Of a stretch of DNA of 64,000 nt, positions 30,032-38,329 are shown piece after piece. Under the pieces are notes generated by a model, which searched no databases, was not told where the DNA came from, and saw only the letters and a program-made list of their open reading frames with translations. Position numbers and translations under genes: made by a program. This stretch comes from Jiella avicenniae. Its GTDB lineage: Bacteria; Pseudomonadota; Alphaproteobacteria; Rhizobiales; Rhizobiaceae. The first letter of the stretch is position 1, and every line of letters begins with the position of its first letter. The DNA lies in the NCBI RefSeq assembly GCF_021390325.1, contig NZ_JAJUWU010000025.1, forward strand, positions 1-64,000. Direction: 5' to 3'.

Positions 30032-30087
30032 GTTCTCCCCTCGCACGCACGTCCGGCACCGAAGCTCGCAGTGCCGACGCACCATGC

Positions 30088-30113
30088 CAACACGCGACCG
30101 GATTCCCGTGTTG
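30088..30113. promoter_or_regulatory. Inverted repeat upstream of ctaC
   Basis: CAACACG and CGTGTTG (7 bp, 12-base spacer) lie about 60-80 bases upstream of ctaC, in the region shared with the divergent IalB-like gene. It could be an operator, but chance cannot be excluded. Confidence 0.25.
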
Positions 30114-30426
30114 AATCGTCCTAAACTTCGGTGACCCGAACGCTTCAAACCACGAAACCCGGCAAACCGCAACTCCATATGCGCAGCCGCGGCTTGCGGC
30201 GAATGCGCTCGCCGGAGCGCAGAAACGTCCTGATTTCAAGAGCAAAGCCGGTCGCGAGCAAAGGCATCCGGCGGCATGGAGCGAGGCGGTGGGGGCTTTC
30301 GGTCGCAACGCCGGCATCGTAAGCTCGCAGGGGCAGGAGCGACGGGCGGTCCTCGTCGATCGTCGCCGGCTTGACCACGGCCGTGCTTCGGTCGAACTCA
30401 TCCACGCAACTGATTCGGATTTCGAC

Positions 30427-30975
30427 ATGATCACAGCGCCGAGACGGCTCGCTTCCGCCCTCTGGACGGCAGTGTCCTTTGCCCTGGTGGCGAGCCTCTT
30501 TCTTGCGGGTCCCGCCGCCGCCCAGGCCGGCGCCACCGGCACGGTGAAGTCCCGACACGGCAGCTGGGCGGTGGTCTGCGACCATCCCGCCGGGGCGAGC
30601 GACGAGCAGTGCGCGCTCCTGCAGAACGTCGTCTCCGACGAGCGGCCGGAACTCAACCTCTCCGTCGTGGCGCTGAAGACCGCGGACGGCAAGGCGCGCA
30701 TCCTCAGGGTGCTGGCGCCGCTGGGCGTGCTCCTGCCGCTGCCGGACTATGGCCTCGGCCTGATCATCGACGGCAAGAGCGTCGGCCGCACCCAGTTCAC
30801 CCGCTGCTTCTCCGACGGCTGCTATGCGGAAGTCCCCCTCGACGACACGCTCCTGAAACTCCTGACGGACGGCAAGGAAGCGGTCTTCACCTTCTTCCAG
30901 TCGGCCGAGCCGAACGGCGGCATCGGCATCTCGGTCGACCTCAAGGGCTTTCGCGAAGGTTTCGACGCCCTGTGA
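30427..30975 (+). CDS. Invasion-associated locus B (IalB)-family exported protein
   Basis: The 182-residue product has a signal peptide (residues about 1-33, LVASLFLAGPAAAQA) and the IalB fold seen widely in rhizobia and Bartonella: HGSWAVVCD near the start, CALLQNVVSD, VLAPLGVLLPLPDYGLGLIID, the cysteine pair RCFSDGCYAEVPL and FFQSAEPNGGIGISVDLKGF at the end. Despite the name it occurs in many non-pathogens and its periplasmic role is not defined. It is divergent from ctaC, and tldD follows in the same direction. Start chosen at the ATG beginning the signal peptide. Confidence 0.92.
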   Translation: MITAPRRLASALWTAVSFALVASLFLAGPAAAQAGATGTVKSRHGSWAVVCDHPAGASDEQCALLQNVVSDERPELNLSVVALKTADGKARILRVLAPLGVLLPLPDYGLGLIIDGKSVGRTQFTRCFSDGCYAEVPLDDTLLKLLTDGKEAVFTFFQSAEPNGGIGISVDLKGFREGFDAL

Positions 30976-31149
30976 ACCGGAGGACTTCGCGTCGCAGGCC
31001 GGCGGGATCGGCGTGAAAGGCGTGACCGGTCCGGGGAGAGCCGGCCGGCCGGGCCGCCATTGGCACGGCGCCGGCCGGGACCCTATCTGACCGAAAGACG
31101 AACGACGAAATTGCCGCGCAGCGATGCCGCGGCCGAGAAAGAAAAGCCG

Positions 31150-32568
31150 ATGCCCCTCTCCCTTCTCGAACGCTTCGATCTGTCCCGCGAAGGCGTCGAG
31201 GCCGTCCTTTCCGACACGCTGAACGGCGCCGACGATGGCGAACTGTTCCTGGAATATCGCGAATCGGAGTCGCTCGCCTTCGACAATGGCCGGCTGAAAT
31301 CCGGCAACTTCTCGATCGACCAGGGTTTCGGCCTGAGGGCCGTCGCCGGCGAGGCCGTCGGCTATGCCCATGCCGGCGACTTTTCGGCATCCGCCCTGAA
31401 ACGCGCCGCCGACGCCGTCGCCGCGGTGAAGACCGGGCACAGCGGCACCGTCGCGGAGCCCCCGGCCGGCACCAATCGAAAGCTCTACGGCGACGAGAAC
31501 CCGATCCCCTCGCCCGGCTTCGAGGCCAAGGTGAAGCTCCTCACCGAGATCGACGCCTATCTGCGGGCGAAGGGCGACGACGTCCGTCAGGTCTCCGCCA
31601 CGCTCGGCGCCACCTGGCAGACCGTCGAGATCCTCCGGGCCGACGGGCGGCTGGTGAAGGACGTCCGGCCCCTCGTCCGGGTCAACGTCTCGGTGGTCTG
31701 CGGCAAGGGCGACCGGCAGGAGACCGGCTCCTTCGGCGCCGGCGGTCGGCGTGGCTTCGGCGAATTCATCGCCGACGGCTCGTGGCAGACGATCGCCGAC
31801 GAGGCGCTCCGCCAGGCGCGGGTCAACCTCGAAGCCGTTCCGGCGCCGGCCGGCAGCTTCGACATCGTGCTCGGCGCCGGCTGGCCGGGCGTGATGCTGC
31901 ACGAGGCGGTCGGACACGGCCTCGAAGGCGACTTCAACCGCAAGAAGACCTCGGCCTTCGCCGGGCTGATGGGTCAGCAGGTCGCGGCCAAGGGCGTCAC
32001 CGTCGTCGACGACGGAACGATCGCCGAGAGGCGCGGCTCGCTCACCATCGACGACGAGGGCACGCCGACCAACCGCACCGTGCTGATCGAGGACGGCAAG
32101 CTCGTCGGCTACATGCAGGACCGGCAGAACGCCCGGCTGATGGGCATGGCGGCCACCGGCAACGGACGGCGCCAGTCCTACGCCCACGTGCCGATGCCGC
32201 GCATGACGAACACGATGATGCTCGAAGGGCCGCACACGAAAGAAGAGATCATCGCTTCGGTGAAGGACGGCATCTATGCCGTCTCCTTCGGCGGCGGCCA
32301 GGTCGACATCACGTCGGGCAAGTTCGTCTTCGGCTGCACCGAGGCCTACCGCATCCGCAACGGCAAGGTCGCCGAGCCGCTGAAGGGCGCCATGCTGATC
32401 GGCAACGGCCCCGAAGCGATGCACCGGGTCTCGATGGTCGGCAACGACGTCGCGCTCGACACCGGCATCGGCATGTGCGGCAAGGCCGGCCAGGGCGTGC
32501 CGGTGGGCGTCGGCCAGCCGCATCTCAGGATGGATCAGGTGACGGTGGGCGGCACCGAGGCGGGGTGA
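31150..32568 (+). CDS. tldD: TldD metalloprotease
   Basis: The 472-residue protein is TldD, the active subunit of the TldD/TldE (PmbA) protease that trims unfolded peptides and modified peptide precursors in E. coli. The zinc motif HEAVGHGLEGD is intact near residue 250. Other family features are ESLAFDNGRLKSGN near 37, ASVKDGIYAVSFGGGQVD and the ending GQPHLRMDQVTVGGTEAG. No tldE/pmbA is in the window. It follows the IalB-like gene with a 175-bp gap and probably has its own promoter. Start set at ATG 31150, where the conserved N-terminus begins. Confidence 0.95.
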   Translation: MPLSLLERFDLSREGVEAVLSDTLNGADDGELFLEYRESESLAFDNGRLKSGNFSIDQGFGLRAVAGEAVGYAHAGDFSASALKRAADAVAAVKTGHSGTVAEPPAGTNRKLYGDENPIPSPGFEAKVKLLTEIDAYLRAKGDDVRQVSATLGATWQTVEILRADGRLVKDVRPLVRVNVSVVCGKGDRQETGSFGAGGRRGFGEFIADGSWQTIADEALRQARVNLEAVPAPAGSFDIVLGAGWPGVMLHEAVGHGLEGDFNRKKTSAFAGLMGQQVAAKGVTVVDDGTIAERRGSLTIDDEGTPTNRTVLIEDGKLVGYMQDRQNARLMGMAATGNGRRQSYAHVPMPRMTNTMMLEGPHTKEEIIASVKDGIYAVSFGGGQVDITSGKFVFGCTEAYRIRNGKVAEPLKGAMLIGNGPEAMHRVSMVGNDVALDTGIGMCGKAGQGVPVGVGQPHLRMDQVTVGGTEAG

Positions 32569-32716
32569 GCAACAGTTGGGCAGAAAATGAGGGCTCTTTG
32601 TTCGCCCGCTCAACCGACGGTCTACTCCAGACACCCTAATATATCAACTTTTGGTTGCGTATCGTATACCTGTGTGATAGGCTCTCCCGCGTGCTTAACG
32701 CCATAGGGAGGTCAAA

Positions 32717-33106
32717 ATGAAATCATTTGCGCGAGGGTTGCTGGCGATAACGCTAGTCGTTTCACCGGCAGCGGGACAGAGCATGTTTTCGTCTGGCTCG
32801 GCGAGCGATAGTTCACCAAGCACAATGCAATCCCTCCAAAACCTGCAGCAGATTGACCGCGACCGTATTCTAGAGATTCTGCACGGGTTCAAGCTGCTGC
32901 CGAACGACGCCGGACTGAACGTTCTTTCTACGCCGATTGAAGAACCAACCCGGGTTGTTCCTCTCTCCAATCCGTTCTGTAAGATCGCCTGCGACGCGGC
33001 GGCGGCGGCAGCAGCAGCCGCTTGCGCAAGTTTTTCTGGGCCGGCTCTTGTCGCCTGTCTAGCCGCAGTGGAAGAAGGCCGGAAATACTGTCGATCCAAA
33101 TGCTAA
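32717..33106 (+). CDS. Exported cysteine-rich small protein, unknown function (129 aa)
   Basis: The gene has a good ribosome site (GGGAGG at 32705-32710) and a signal peptide (residues about 1-20, GLLAITLVVSPAAG). The mature N-terminal half is Ser/Gln-rich and polar. The C-terminal 42 residues contain six cysteines (CKIAC, AAACAS, LVACLA, KYCRSKC) around an Ala9 run, suggesting disulfide bonds and a helical hairpin. Upstream (32640-32700) and downstream (33107-33300) DNA is distinctly AT-rich and its codon use differs from neighbours, which suggests acquisition. I do not recognise the family. Short secreted cysteine-rich proteins can be toxins, bacteriocin-like peptides or envelope proteins; none can be chosen. 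Confidence 0.7.
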   Translation: MKSFARGLLAITLVVSPAAGQSMFSSGSASDSSPSTMQSLQNLQQIDRDRILEILHGFKLLPNDAGLNVLSTPIEEPTRVVPLSNPFCKIACDAAAAAAAAACASFSGPALVACLAAVEEGRKYCRSKC

Positions 33107-33401
33107 AGCCGCGAAAACGCCTGTGGGAGATCAATTAAGTCGTTCGCAAATTTGGCTTCCCCATCTCATCGCTACATCGGCAGGCGTGATTGGGGAGCCT
33201 TTCTTGCCTATCCACTCTCTAATTTCCTTCTAAAAATTGCTCCTTCCGCAAATGCTTTTGGAAGGCGAATAGACTTGGGCGCGGACCTCTTAACCGCACG
33301 CGGAAAGGCATTTGCCATTTTCATTCGATGGCTTCGCCGTGTTATTCCTCTTGCGTCGCGCCCGGTCCGGCACCCCCGTCGCGCGGCCAAGGGAGGATTG
33401 A

Positions 33402-34430
33402 GTGGATCCGTTGATCACTGCGGAGCGCGGGCCGCAGGGCTGGACGACCACGTCGGCGCCGAAGGCAGATCGGAACAACGCTGCTGCTGTTCTCGAAAGG
33501 CTGCGACATAGCGTCGAGGCCGGGCTGATCGGCCGCTCGGCCCTCGTCGAGCGGCTGATGATCGCGCTGCTCACCGGCGGCCATCTGCTCGTCGAGGGAC
33601 CACCCGGCCTTGCCAAGACGCGGGCGGTGAAGCTTCTCGCCGGCGGGCTCGAAGCCTCGTTCTCGCGCATCCAGTGCACGCCCGACCTGATGCCCGCCGA
33701 CCTCACAGGCACGCAGGTCTTCCGGCCGCAGACCGGGCGGTTCGAGTTCGTCTCCGGGCCGATCTTCCACTCCCTCGTCCTCGTCGACGAGATCAACCGC
33801 GCGCCGCCGAAGGTCCAGTCGGCGCTGCTCGAGGCCATGGCGGAGGCGCAGGTCACCGCCGGCGGCGTGACCTACGCCCTGCCGCAGCCCTTCATGGTCG
33901 TCGCGACCCAGAACTCGATCGAGCACGAGGGCACCTTTCCCCTGCCCGAGGCGCAGCTCGACCGCTTCTTGATGCATGTCCTCGTCGAACTGCCGGATGC
34001 CGCGGCGGAGCTCGAGATCCTCGGCCTCGTCGAACGCGAAGCCGCCTGCGAGGCGCCCGCCAAGCCGGCACCGATCCCGACTGAGGCGATCCTCGCCGCC
34101 CGCAGACAGGCGGCGTCGATCCATCTCGCCCCGGCGCTGAAGGACTATATCGTCCGCCTGGTGATGGCGACGCGCAGGAGCGGCGCGATGCCGGACGTCG
34201 AAGAGAAGATCGAGCACGCCGTCTCGCCGCGCGGGTCGCTCGCGCTCGCCGCCGCGGCGCGGGCCCGGGCCTTCCTCGCCGGCCGGGACCATGCCGTGCC
34301 CGAAGACGTTTCCGAACTCGCCCCCGACATTCTCTCCCACCGCGTCATTCCGACCTGGCGGGCCAGCGCCGAGGGGATCACCGGGCGAAGCCTGGTCGCC
34401 AAGCTCGTCGAGCGCGTCGAGCCGCTGTGA
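33402..34430 (+). CDS. MoxR-family AAA+ ATPase
   Basis: The 342-residue ATPase has Walker A GPPGLAKT at residues 66-73, Walker B LVLVDEINRA near 127, and the sensor region VVATQNSIEHEGTFPLPEAQLDRF typical of MoxR chaperones. It begins with GTG 33402 after GGGAGGA. MoxR proteins couple ATP hydrolysis to VWA-domain partners, and such partners are encoded immediately downstream here. It overlaps the DUF58 gene by 1-4 bp. In rhizobia this set is linked to stress tolerance (Bat, aerotolerance), but the exact client is unknown. Confidence 0.95.
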   Translation: MDPLITAERGPQGWTTTSAPKADRNNAAAVLERLRHSVEAGLIGRSALVERLMIALLTGGHLLVEGPPGLAKTRAVKLLAGGLEASFSRIQCTPDLMPADLTGTQVFRPQTGRFEFVSGPIFHSLVLVDEINRAPPKVQSALLEAMAEAQVTAGGVTYALPQPFMVVATQNSIEHEGTFPLPEAQLDRFLMHVLVELPDAAAELEILGLVEREAACEAPAKPAPIPTEAILAARRQAASIHLAPALKDYIVRLVMATRRSGAMPDVEEKIEHAVSPRGSLALAAAARARAFLAGRDHAVPEDVSELAPDILSHRVIPTWRASAEGITGRSLVAKLVERVEPL

Positions 34431-35380
34431 TGCCGGCGCTTTCCTTCGATCCTGCGGAAGAGGCGACGCGGGTCGACGCGGCGCGGCTCTTCGCCATGCG
34501 CCACATCGTCCGCAACATTCCCGAGCGCCGCCTCGCGCCGGTCGGCCGGCCCGGAGGCTTTGCCGGCAGGCGGCGCGGCAACGGACTCGAGATCGTCGAC
34601 GTCCGGCTGTTTTCCGAAGGCGACGACATCCGCCACGTCGATGCGGCCGCGACGGCGCGCACCGCCAAGACCCATGTGCGCACCTTTCGCGACGAGCGCG
34701 ACCGGGCGGCGCTTCTGATCGCCGATTTCCGGGCCCCGATGTTCTTCGGCACAAGGGGTCGGCTGCGCTCGGTCGCGGCGGCGGGCGCCCTGGCGCTGGC
34801 CGGCTGGCGCGTCGTCGAGGCCGGCGGGCGCGTCGGCCTGCTGGTGGCGTCGGCCGGGACGACGCAGTTTTTGCCACCCCGCCCGCGCGAACGGTCGATG
34901 GCCGAGATCGCCGGCGCGCTGGAAAGCGCCCACGAGACGGCGGGGCAGGCGTTGGCGTCGGGCCGCCATCTTCGCGAGCCGAGTTTGGCCGAGATCCTCG
35001 ACGAGGCGGTCGGGCGCGCCCTTCCCGGCACGTCGCTCATCCTCGCAACCGGCCTCGACGACGAGGGCGAGGACTTTGCCCGCCTCGCCGGGGCCGCCTG
35101 CCGCCGCTTCGCCATGACCGTCCTCCTCGTGCGGGACCGGTTCGAAACCGACCCGCCGACGGGCGCCTACCCCTATCGTCTCGCCGTGGCGAGTGGCGCC
35201 GGGCCGATGGGCTGGGCCTTCTTCGCCAAGGGTAGGGAGCGAAACGAGGCCCGCGCGGCGCCTTTCGACGAACGGATCGAGCGGCTCGCAGCGGCAGGCG
35301 TCGCGATTCGCCCGCTTGCGGCCGATGCCGGGTTCGAAGCGATGGCGGCGACGATGGAGGCCAGCGATGGCCGCCGCTGA
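34430..35380 (+). CDS. DUF58 domain protein of the Bat/MoxR operon
   Basis: The roughly 316-residue protein has the DUF58 core FSEGDDIRHVDAAATARTAKTHVRTFRDERD, with the typical GDDxRxIDW-like motif altered to GDDIRHVDA, followed by a VWA-like fold (ALLIADFRAPMFFGTRG). DUF58 proteins always accompany MoxR ATPases and are probably regulated by them. It may start at ATG 34430 (TGATG overlap) or at the GTG three bases earlier. No membrane helix is present. The stop overlaps the next gene by 14 bp. Confidence 0.9.
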   Translation: MPALSFDPAEEATRVDAARLFAMRHIVRNIPERRLAPVGRPGGFAGRRRGNGLEIVDVRLFSEGDDIRHVDAAATARTAKTHVRTFRDERDRAALLIADFRAPMFFGTRGRLRSVAAAGALALAGWRVVEAGGRVGLLVASAGTTQFLPPRPRERSMAEIAGALESAHETAGQALASGRHLREPSLAEILDEAVGRALPGTSLILATGLDDEGEDFARLAGAACRRFAMTVLLVRDRFETDPPTGAYPYRLAVASGAGPMGWAFFAKGRERNEARAAPFDERIERLAAAGVAIRPLAADAGFEAMAATMEASDGRR

Positions 35381-35795
35381 TCCGGACCTCGTCTCGCGCC
35401 TCAGGCCGGTGCGCCTGCCGCCGGGATTCGACGCCTTCGACTGGCAGGGGACCGTGGCGATCTTCGCGCTGGCGCTCCTCGCCGGCCTTCTTCTGGCGCT
35501 GGCGCTGCGGGCGCTCACCGTTCCGCGACCCACGATCGCCGCCGAGACCGACGATGCGCTCGACGCCGCGCGAAGCCTTCCTGCGGACGAACGCCTGCTG
35601 CGGCAGGCGGCGGTGGTCGCGGCGCTGAATCGCGACGCCGAGGCGAAGGGCAAGCGCGGCGAACCGGCGCGCCAGCGTCTCGCCGTGATTCGCACCACCA
35701 TCGACGCCGAACTCTACCGGCCGAAACCCGCGCTCGATCCGGACGGGCTCGATGCCGACATCCGCAGCGTCCTCGGTGCGAGGAGGCCGCGATGA
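35367..35795 (+). CDS. DUF4381 family single-pass membrane protein
   Basis: The 142-residue product has one strong membrane helix (about residues 27-48, GTVAIFALALLAGLLLALAL) after a Pro-rich N-terminus (RLRPVRLPPGFDAFDWQ), then a charged cytoplasmic-looking domain. This corresponds to the DUF4381 component placed between DUF58 and the first VWA protein in Bat clusters. It overlaps both neighbours (14 bp and 4 bp), so it is part of one translational chain. Its role is presumably to anchor or link complex members. Confidence 0.8.
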   Translation: MAAADPDLVSRLRPVRLPPGFDAFDWQGTVAIFALALLAGLLLALALRALTVPRPTIAAETDDALDAARSLPADERLLRQAAVVAALNRDAEAKGKRGEPARQRLAVIRTTIDAELYRPKPALDPDGLDADIRSVLGARRPR

Positions 35796-36745
35796 TCGGC
35801 TTTGCGATGCCGCTGGCCTTCCTGCTCCTGCCGCTGCCGCTGATCGCCATGCGCCTCCTGCCGGGACGCGAAGCGGTGACCGGCGCTCTCGTCCTGCCGC
35901 AGAGCATCGGCCGGTCGCTCCCCGGCGAGGCGCGCGACGGCGTCTCCGTCAGGGTGCGCCGCGCGCTGCCGATCCTTCTCTGGCTGTCGCTCGTCACGGC
36001 GCTGGCCGGGCCCGAGCAGCTGTCTCCCGTCGAGGCGCTGCCGGTGTCCGGCCGCGATCTCGTTCTCGCCATCGACCTGTCCGGCTCGATGGAGCAGACG
36101 GACTTTTCCCTCGACGGCGAGACCGTCACCCGTCTCGACGCGGTGAAGAGGGTCGGCAAACGCTTCGTCGCCGGCCGCGCGGGCGACCGGGTCGGCCTCG
36201 TCCTGTTTGCCGAAAAGGCCTATGTCGCCGCGCCGCTGACCTTCGACGTCGCCGCCGTGTCGCGGGCGATCGACGAGGCGATAATCGGCATTTCCGGGCG
36301 ATCCACCGCGATCGCCGGCGGCCTCGGCGTGGCGCTGAAACGGCTCGAAAAGGGCGAGGCCCGCTCGCGGGTGGTCGTGCTTTTGTCGGACGGCGCCGAC
36401 ACTTCCGGCCACGTCCTGCCGGCCGACGTGGCAGGGCTGGCGAAACGGCTGGGCGTCACGGTCTATACCATCGCGCTCGGCCCCGAAGACCGGGAGACCC
36501 GCCCGAACGACCCCGATGCGGTGGACACGAAGGCATTGCGGGAGATCGCCGAGACCAGCGGCGGCCGGAGCTTCCGCGTCAGGACCACTGCCGATCTCGA
36601 AGCGGTCACGGCCGCGATCGACCGGCTGGAGGCGAGCGGCCTCGACCGGCCGCCGGCGACGGTGCGGCAGGACTTCTGGATCTATCCGGCGATGCTCGCC
36701 TTCGCCTGTTCGATCGTCCTCCTCGTCAGCCGCAGGGCGCTGTGA
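35792..36745 (+). CDS. batA: BatA-like von Willebrand factor A membrane protein
   Basis: The 317-residue protein has two N-terminal membrane helices (about 5-22 and 58-76), a VWA domain and a C-terminal helix (about 292-312). The metal-ion-dependent adhesion site is complete: D95-L-S97-G-S99 (AIDLSGSME), a Thr in SGRSTAIAGGL and Asp in LLSDGADTSG. It fits BatA of the Bacteroides aerotolerance operon. Overlap with both neighbours is 1-4 bp. The family acts in the envelope together with MoxR; the ligand is unknown. Confidence 0.9.
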   Translation: MIGFAMPLAFLLLPLPLIAMRLLPGREAVTGALVLPQSIGRSLPGEARDGVSVRVRRALPILLWLSLVTALAGPEQLSPVEALPVSGRDLVLAIDLSGSMEQTDFSLDGETVTRLDAVKRVGKRFVAGRAGDRVGLVLFAEKAYVAAPLTFDVAAVSRAIDEAIIGISGRSTAIAGGLGVALKRLEKGEARSRVVVLLSDGADTSGHVLPADVAGLAKRLGVTVYTIALGPEDRETRPNDPDAVDTKALREIAETSGGRSFRVRTTADLEAVTAAIDRLEASGLDRPPATVRQDFWIYPAMLAFACSIVLLVSRRAL

Positions 36746-37671
36746 TGGCGGCGATCGGCTCCCTCGTCCTGTTGCGCCCGATCTGGCTGCTCGCCCTTCC
36801 CGCGATCGTCCTCCTCTCCGCGCTGGCGCTCAGGCGCGCCCGCGGCCTCGGCGCCTGGGAGCGCGCCGTCGACCCGGCGCTGATGCGGGCGATGGAGCGC
36901 TTCGGCCGGGTGGTGCCCGGGCGCGGCCGGCGGCTCGCTCTGCCCATCGCCGTCGCCGCGCTGATCGCTCTGGCGCTGTCCGGTCCGGCCCGGCGCATCG
37001 AGGATCCGGAGACCTTCCGCAATCTCGACGGCATCGTCGTCGCCATCGATCTCTCCCGCTCGATCGTCGAGGGCGAGGGCCTCGCCGACGCGCAGGCCGC
37101 CGCCCAGCTCGTCCTGCAGCGGGCGGCCGGTCGGCCGGTGGCGATGATCGTCTATGCCGGCGAGGCCTATGTCGCCAGCGCCTTCACCTCGGACGCCGCC
37201 GCCCTCTCGCCGCTGATCGCGGTGCTCGACGGCGAGGTCGTGCCCAATCCGGGTTCGCGCACCGACCGGGCGCTGGCGCTGGCAAGCCGCATCTTCGCCG
37301 AGGCGAACGTCCTGAAAGGCGACGTCGTCCTCGTCACCGACGGTGACAATCTGGCGCCGGAAGCCTTCACGACCGCCGCCGAACTAGCCGGGCGCGGCAT
37401 CCATGTCGACGCCTTTCTCGTCCGCCCCGCTGCAACGAGCGGCGACGTGCCGCCGCCGGATGCTGCAAACCTCGAGCGTCTGACGAAAGAGGGGAGAGGC
37501 AGCTTCGGCGAGGCGCGCGAACCTTCGGCCCTTGCCGACGCGATCGGCGGACGGGCGGCGAGCGATCTCGCCAAGGGCGACACCGCCGCCCTCTTCTTCG
37601 CGGATTTCGGCCGATATCTTCTCGCCCTGGCGTTCGTCCCGGCGCTGCTCCTGTTCCGCAAGGCGATCTGA
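36745..37671 (+). CDS. batB: BatB-like von Willebrand factor A membrane protein
   Basis: The 308-residue protein shares the BatA plan: helices near 10-30 and 64-80, a VWA domain and a C-terminal helix near 285-305. The MIDAS is D102-L-S104-R-S106 with VTDGDNLAPEAFT. The frame stays open far upstream, but that part only mirrors batA in another frame; ATG 36745 overlaps the batA stop (TGATG) and is the right start. Paired VWA proteins of this sort are thought to form a hetero-complex. The N-terminal RPIWLLALPAIVLL is family-typical. Confidence 0.9.
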   Translation: MAAIGSLVLLRPIWLLALPAIVLLSALALRRARGLGAWERAVDPALMRAMERFGRVVPGRGRRLALPIAVAALIALALSGPARRIEDPETFRNLDGIVVAIDLSRSIVEGEGLADAQAAAQLVLQRAAGRPVAMIVYAGEAYVASAFTSDAAALSPLIAVLDGEVVPNPGSRTDRALALASRIFAEANVLKGDVVLVTDGDNLAPEAFTTAAELAGRGIHVDAFLVRPAATSGDVPPPDAANLERLTKEGRGSFGEAREPSALADAIGGRAASDLAKGDTAALFFADFGRYLLALAFVPALLLFRKAI

Positions 37672-37672
37672 G

Positions 37673-38329
37673 ATGGCCCATCGATCGAGCCGGAACGTCA
37701 TCTCGCTTGCCTGCCTCGTCGTCTCCGGCGCCGCAGCCCTCTTCGCGGGGCCGGAAGCCTTCGGCAAACTAGCGCTCTCCGCAGGCCTGCCCCGCCTTGC
37801 TTTGCCGCTGTTGACCGATCCCCATGCGAGGGGCGTCGCGCTCTACGAAACCGGCAACCATGCCGAAGCCGACCAGGCCTTCGCCGCGGCCGGTCGCGCC
37901 GCCACCTACGACCGCGGCCTGTCGCTCGCCGCGACCAGAGACTACGCCCTCGCCGTCGCCTATTTCGACGGCGTCCTCTTCGTCGATCCGTCCGACGCCG
38001 ACGCCCGGTTCAATCGCGATCTCGTCGCCAGGCTGGTGCCGGACGTCGTCGGCGAATCGAACGAGATCGACGGCGTCGCCGCCAATGCCGCGGCCGACGG
38101 CCCGTCGGATGCGGGCGCTTCGGAGCGCGATCTGATCCAGGCCAAGAGCGTCGCCATCCAGCTCAGTATTCTCGATCCCCGGGTGAAGAGCATGACGGCG
38201 GCGACCGAAAGCTGGCTGACGACGCTGGAGGACGAGCCGGCGCTCTATCTGAAACGCCGGATCAAGGCGGAATATCAGCGTCGCCAGGACCTCGGCCTCG
38301 CCAACCCGCCGGAGGATACCGCATGGTAG
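37673..38329 (+). CDS. TPR-like membrane protein of the Bat operon
   Basis: The 218-residue product has an N-terminal signal or anchor (about residues 10-28) and a tetratricopeptide-like region (DPHARGVALYETGNHAEADQ, then ALAVAYFDGVLFVDPSDADA) matching the BatC/BatE position in aerotolerance operons. The remainder is acidic and ends with IKAEYQRRQDLGLANPPEDT. It starts one base after batB ends and overlaps batD by 7 bp. It probably provides a periplasmic scaffold. The gene name is not fixed across species, so none is assigned. Confidence 0.85.
   Translation: MAHRSSRNVISLACLVVSGAAALFAGPEAFGKLALSAGLPRLALPLLTDPHARGVALYETGNHAEADQAFAAAGRAATYDRGLSLAATRDYALAVAYFDGVLFVDPSDADARFNRDLVARLVPDVVGESNEIDGVAANAAADGPSDAGASERDLIQAKSVAIQLSILDPRVKSMTAATESWLTTLEDEPALYLKRRIKAEYQRRQDLGLANPPEDTAW

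Noticed and set aside
33152..33511. TTG-started frame between the cysteine-rich gene and moxR
   Set aside because: It overlaps moxR by more than 100 bp, lacks a ribosome site and shows no domain, though its AT-rich first half reads partly like protein.
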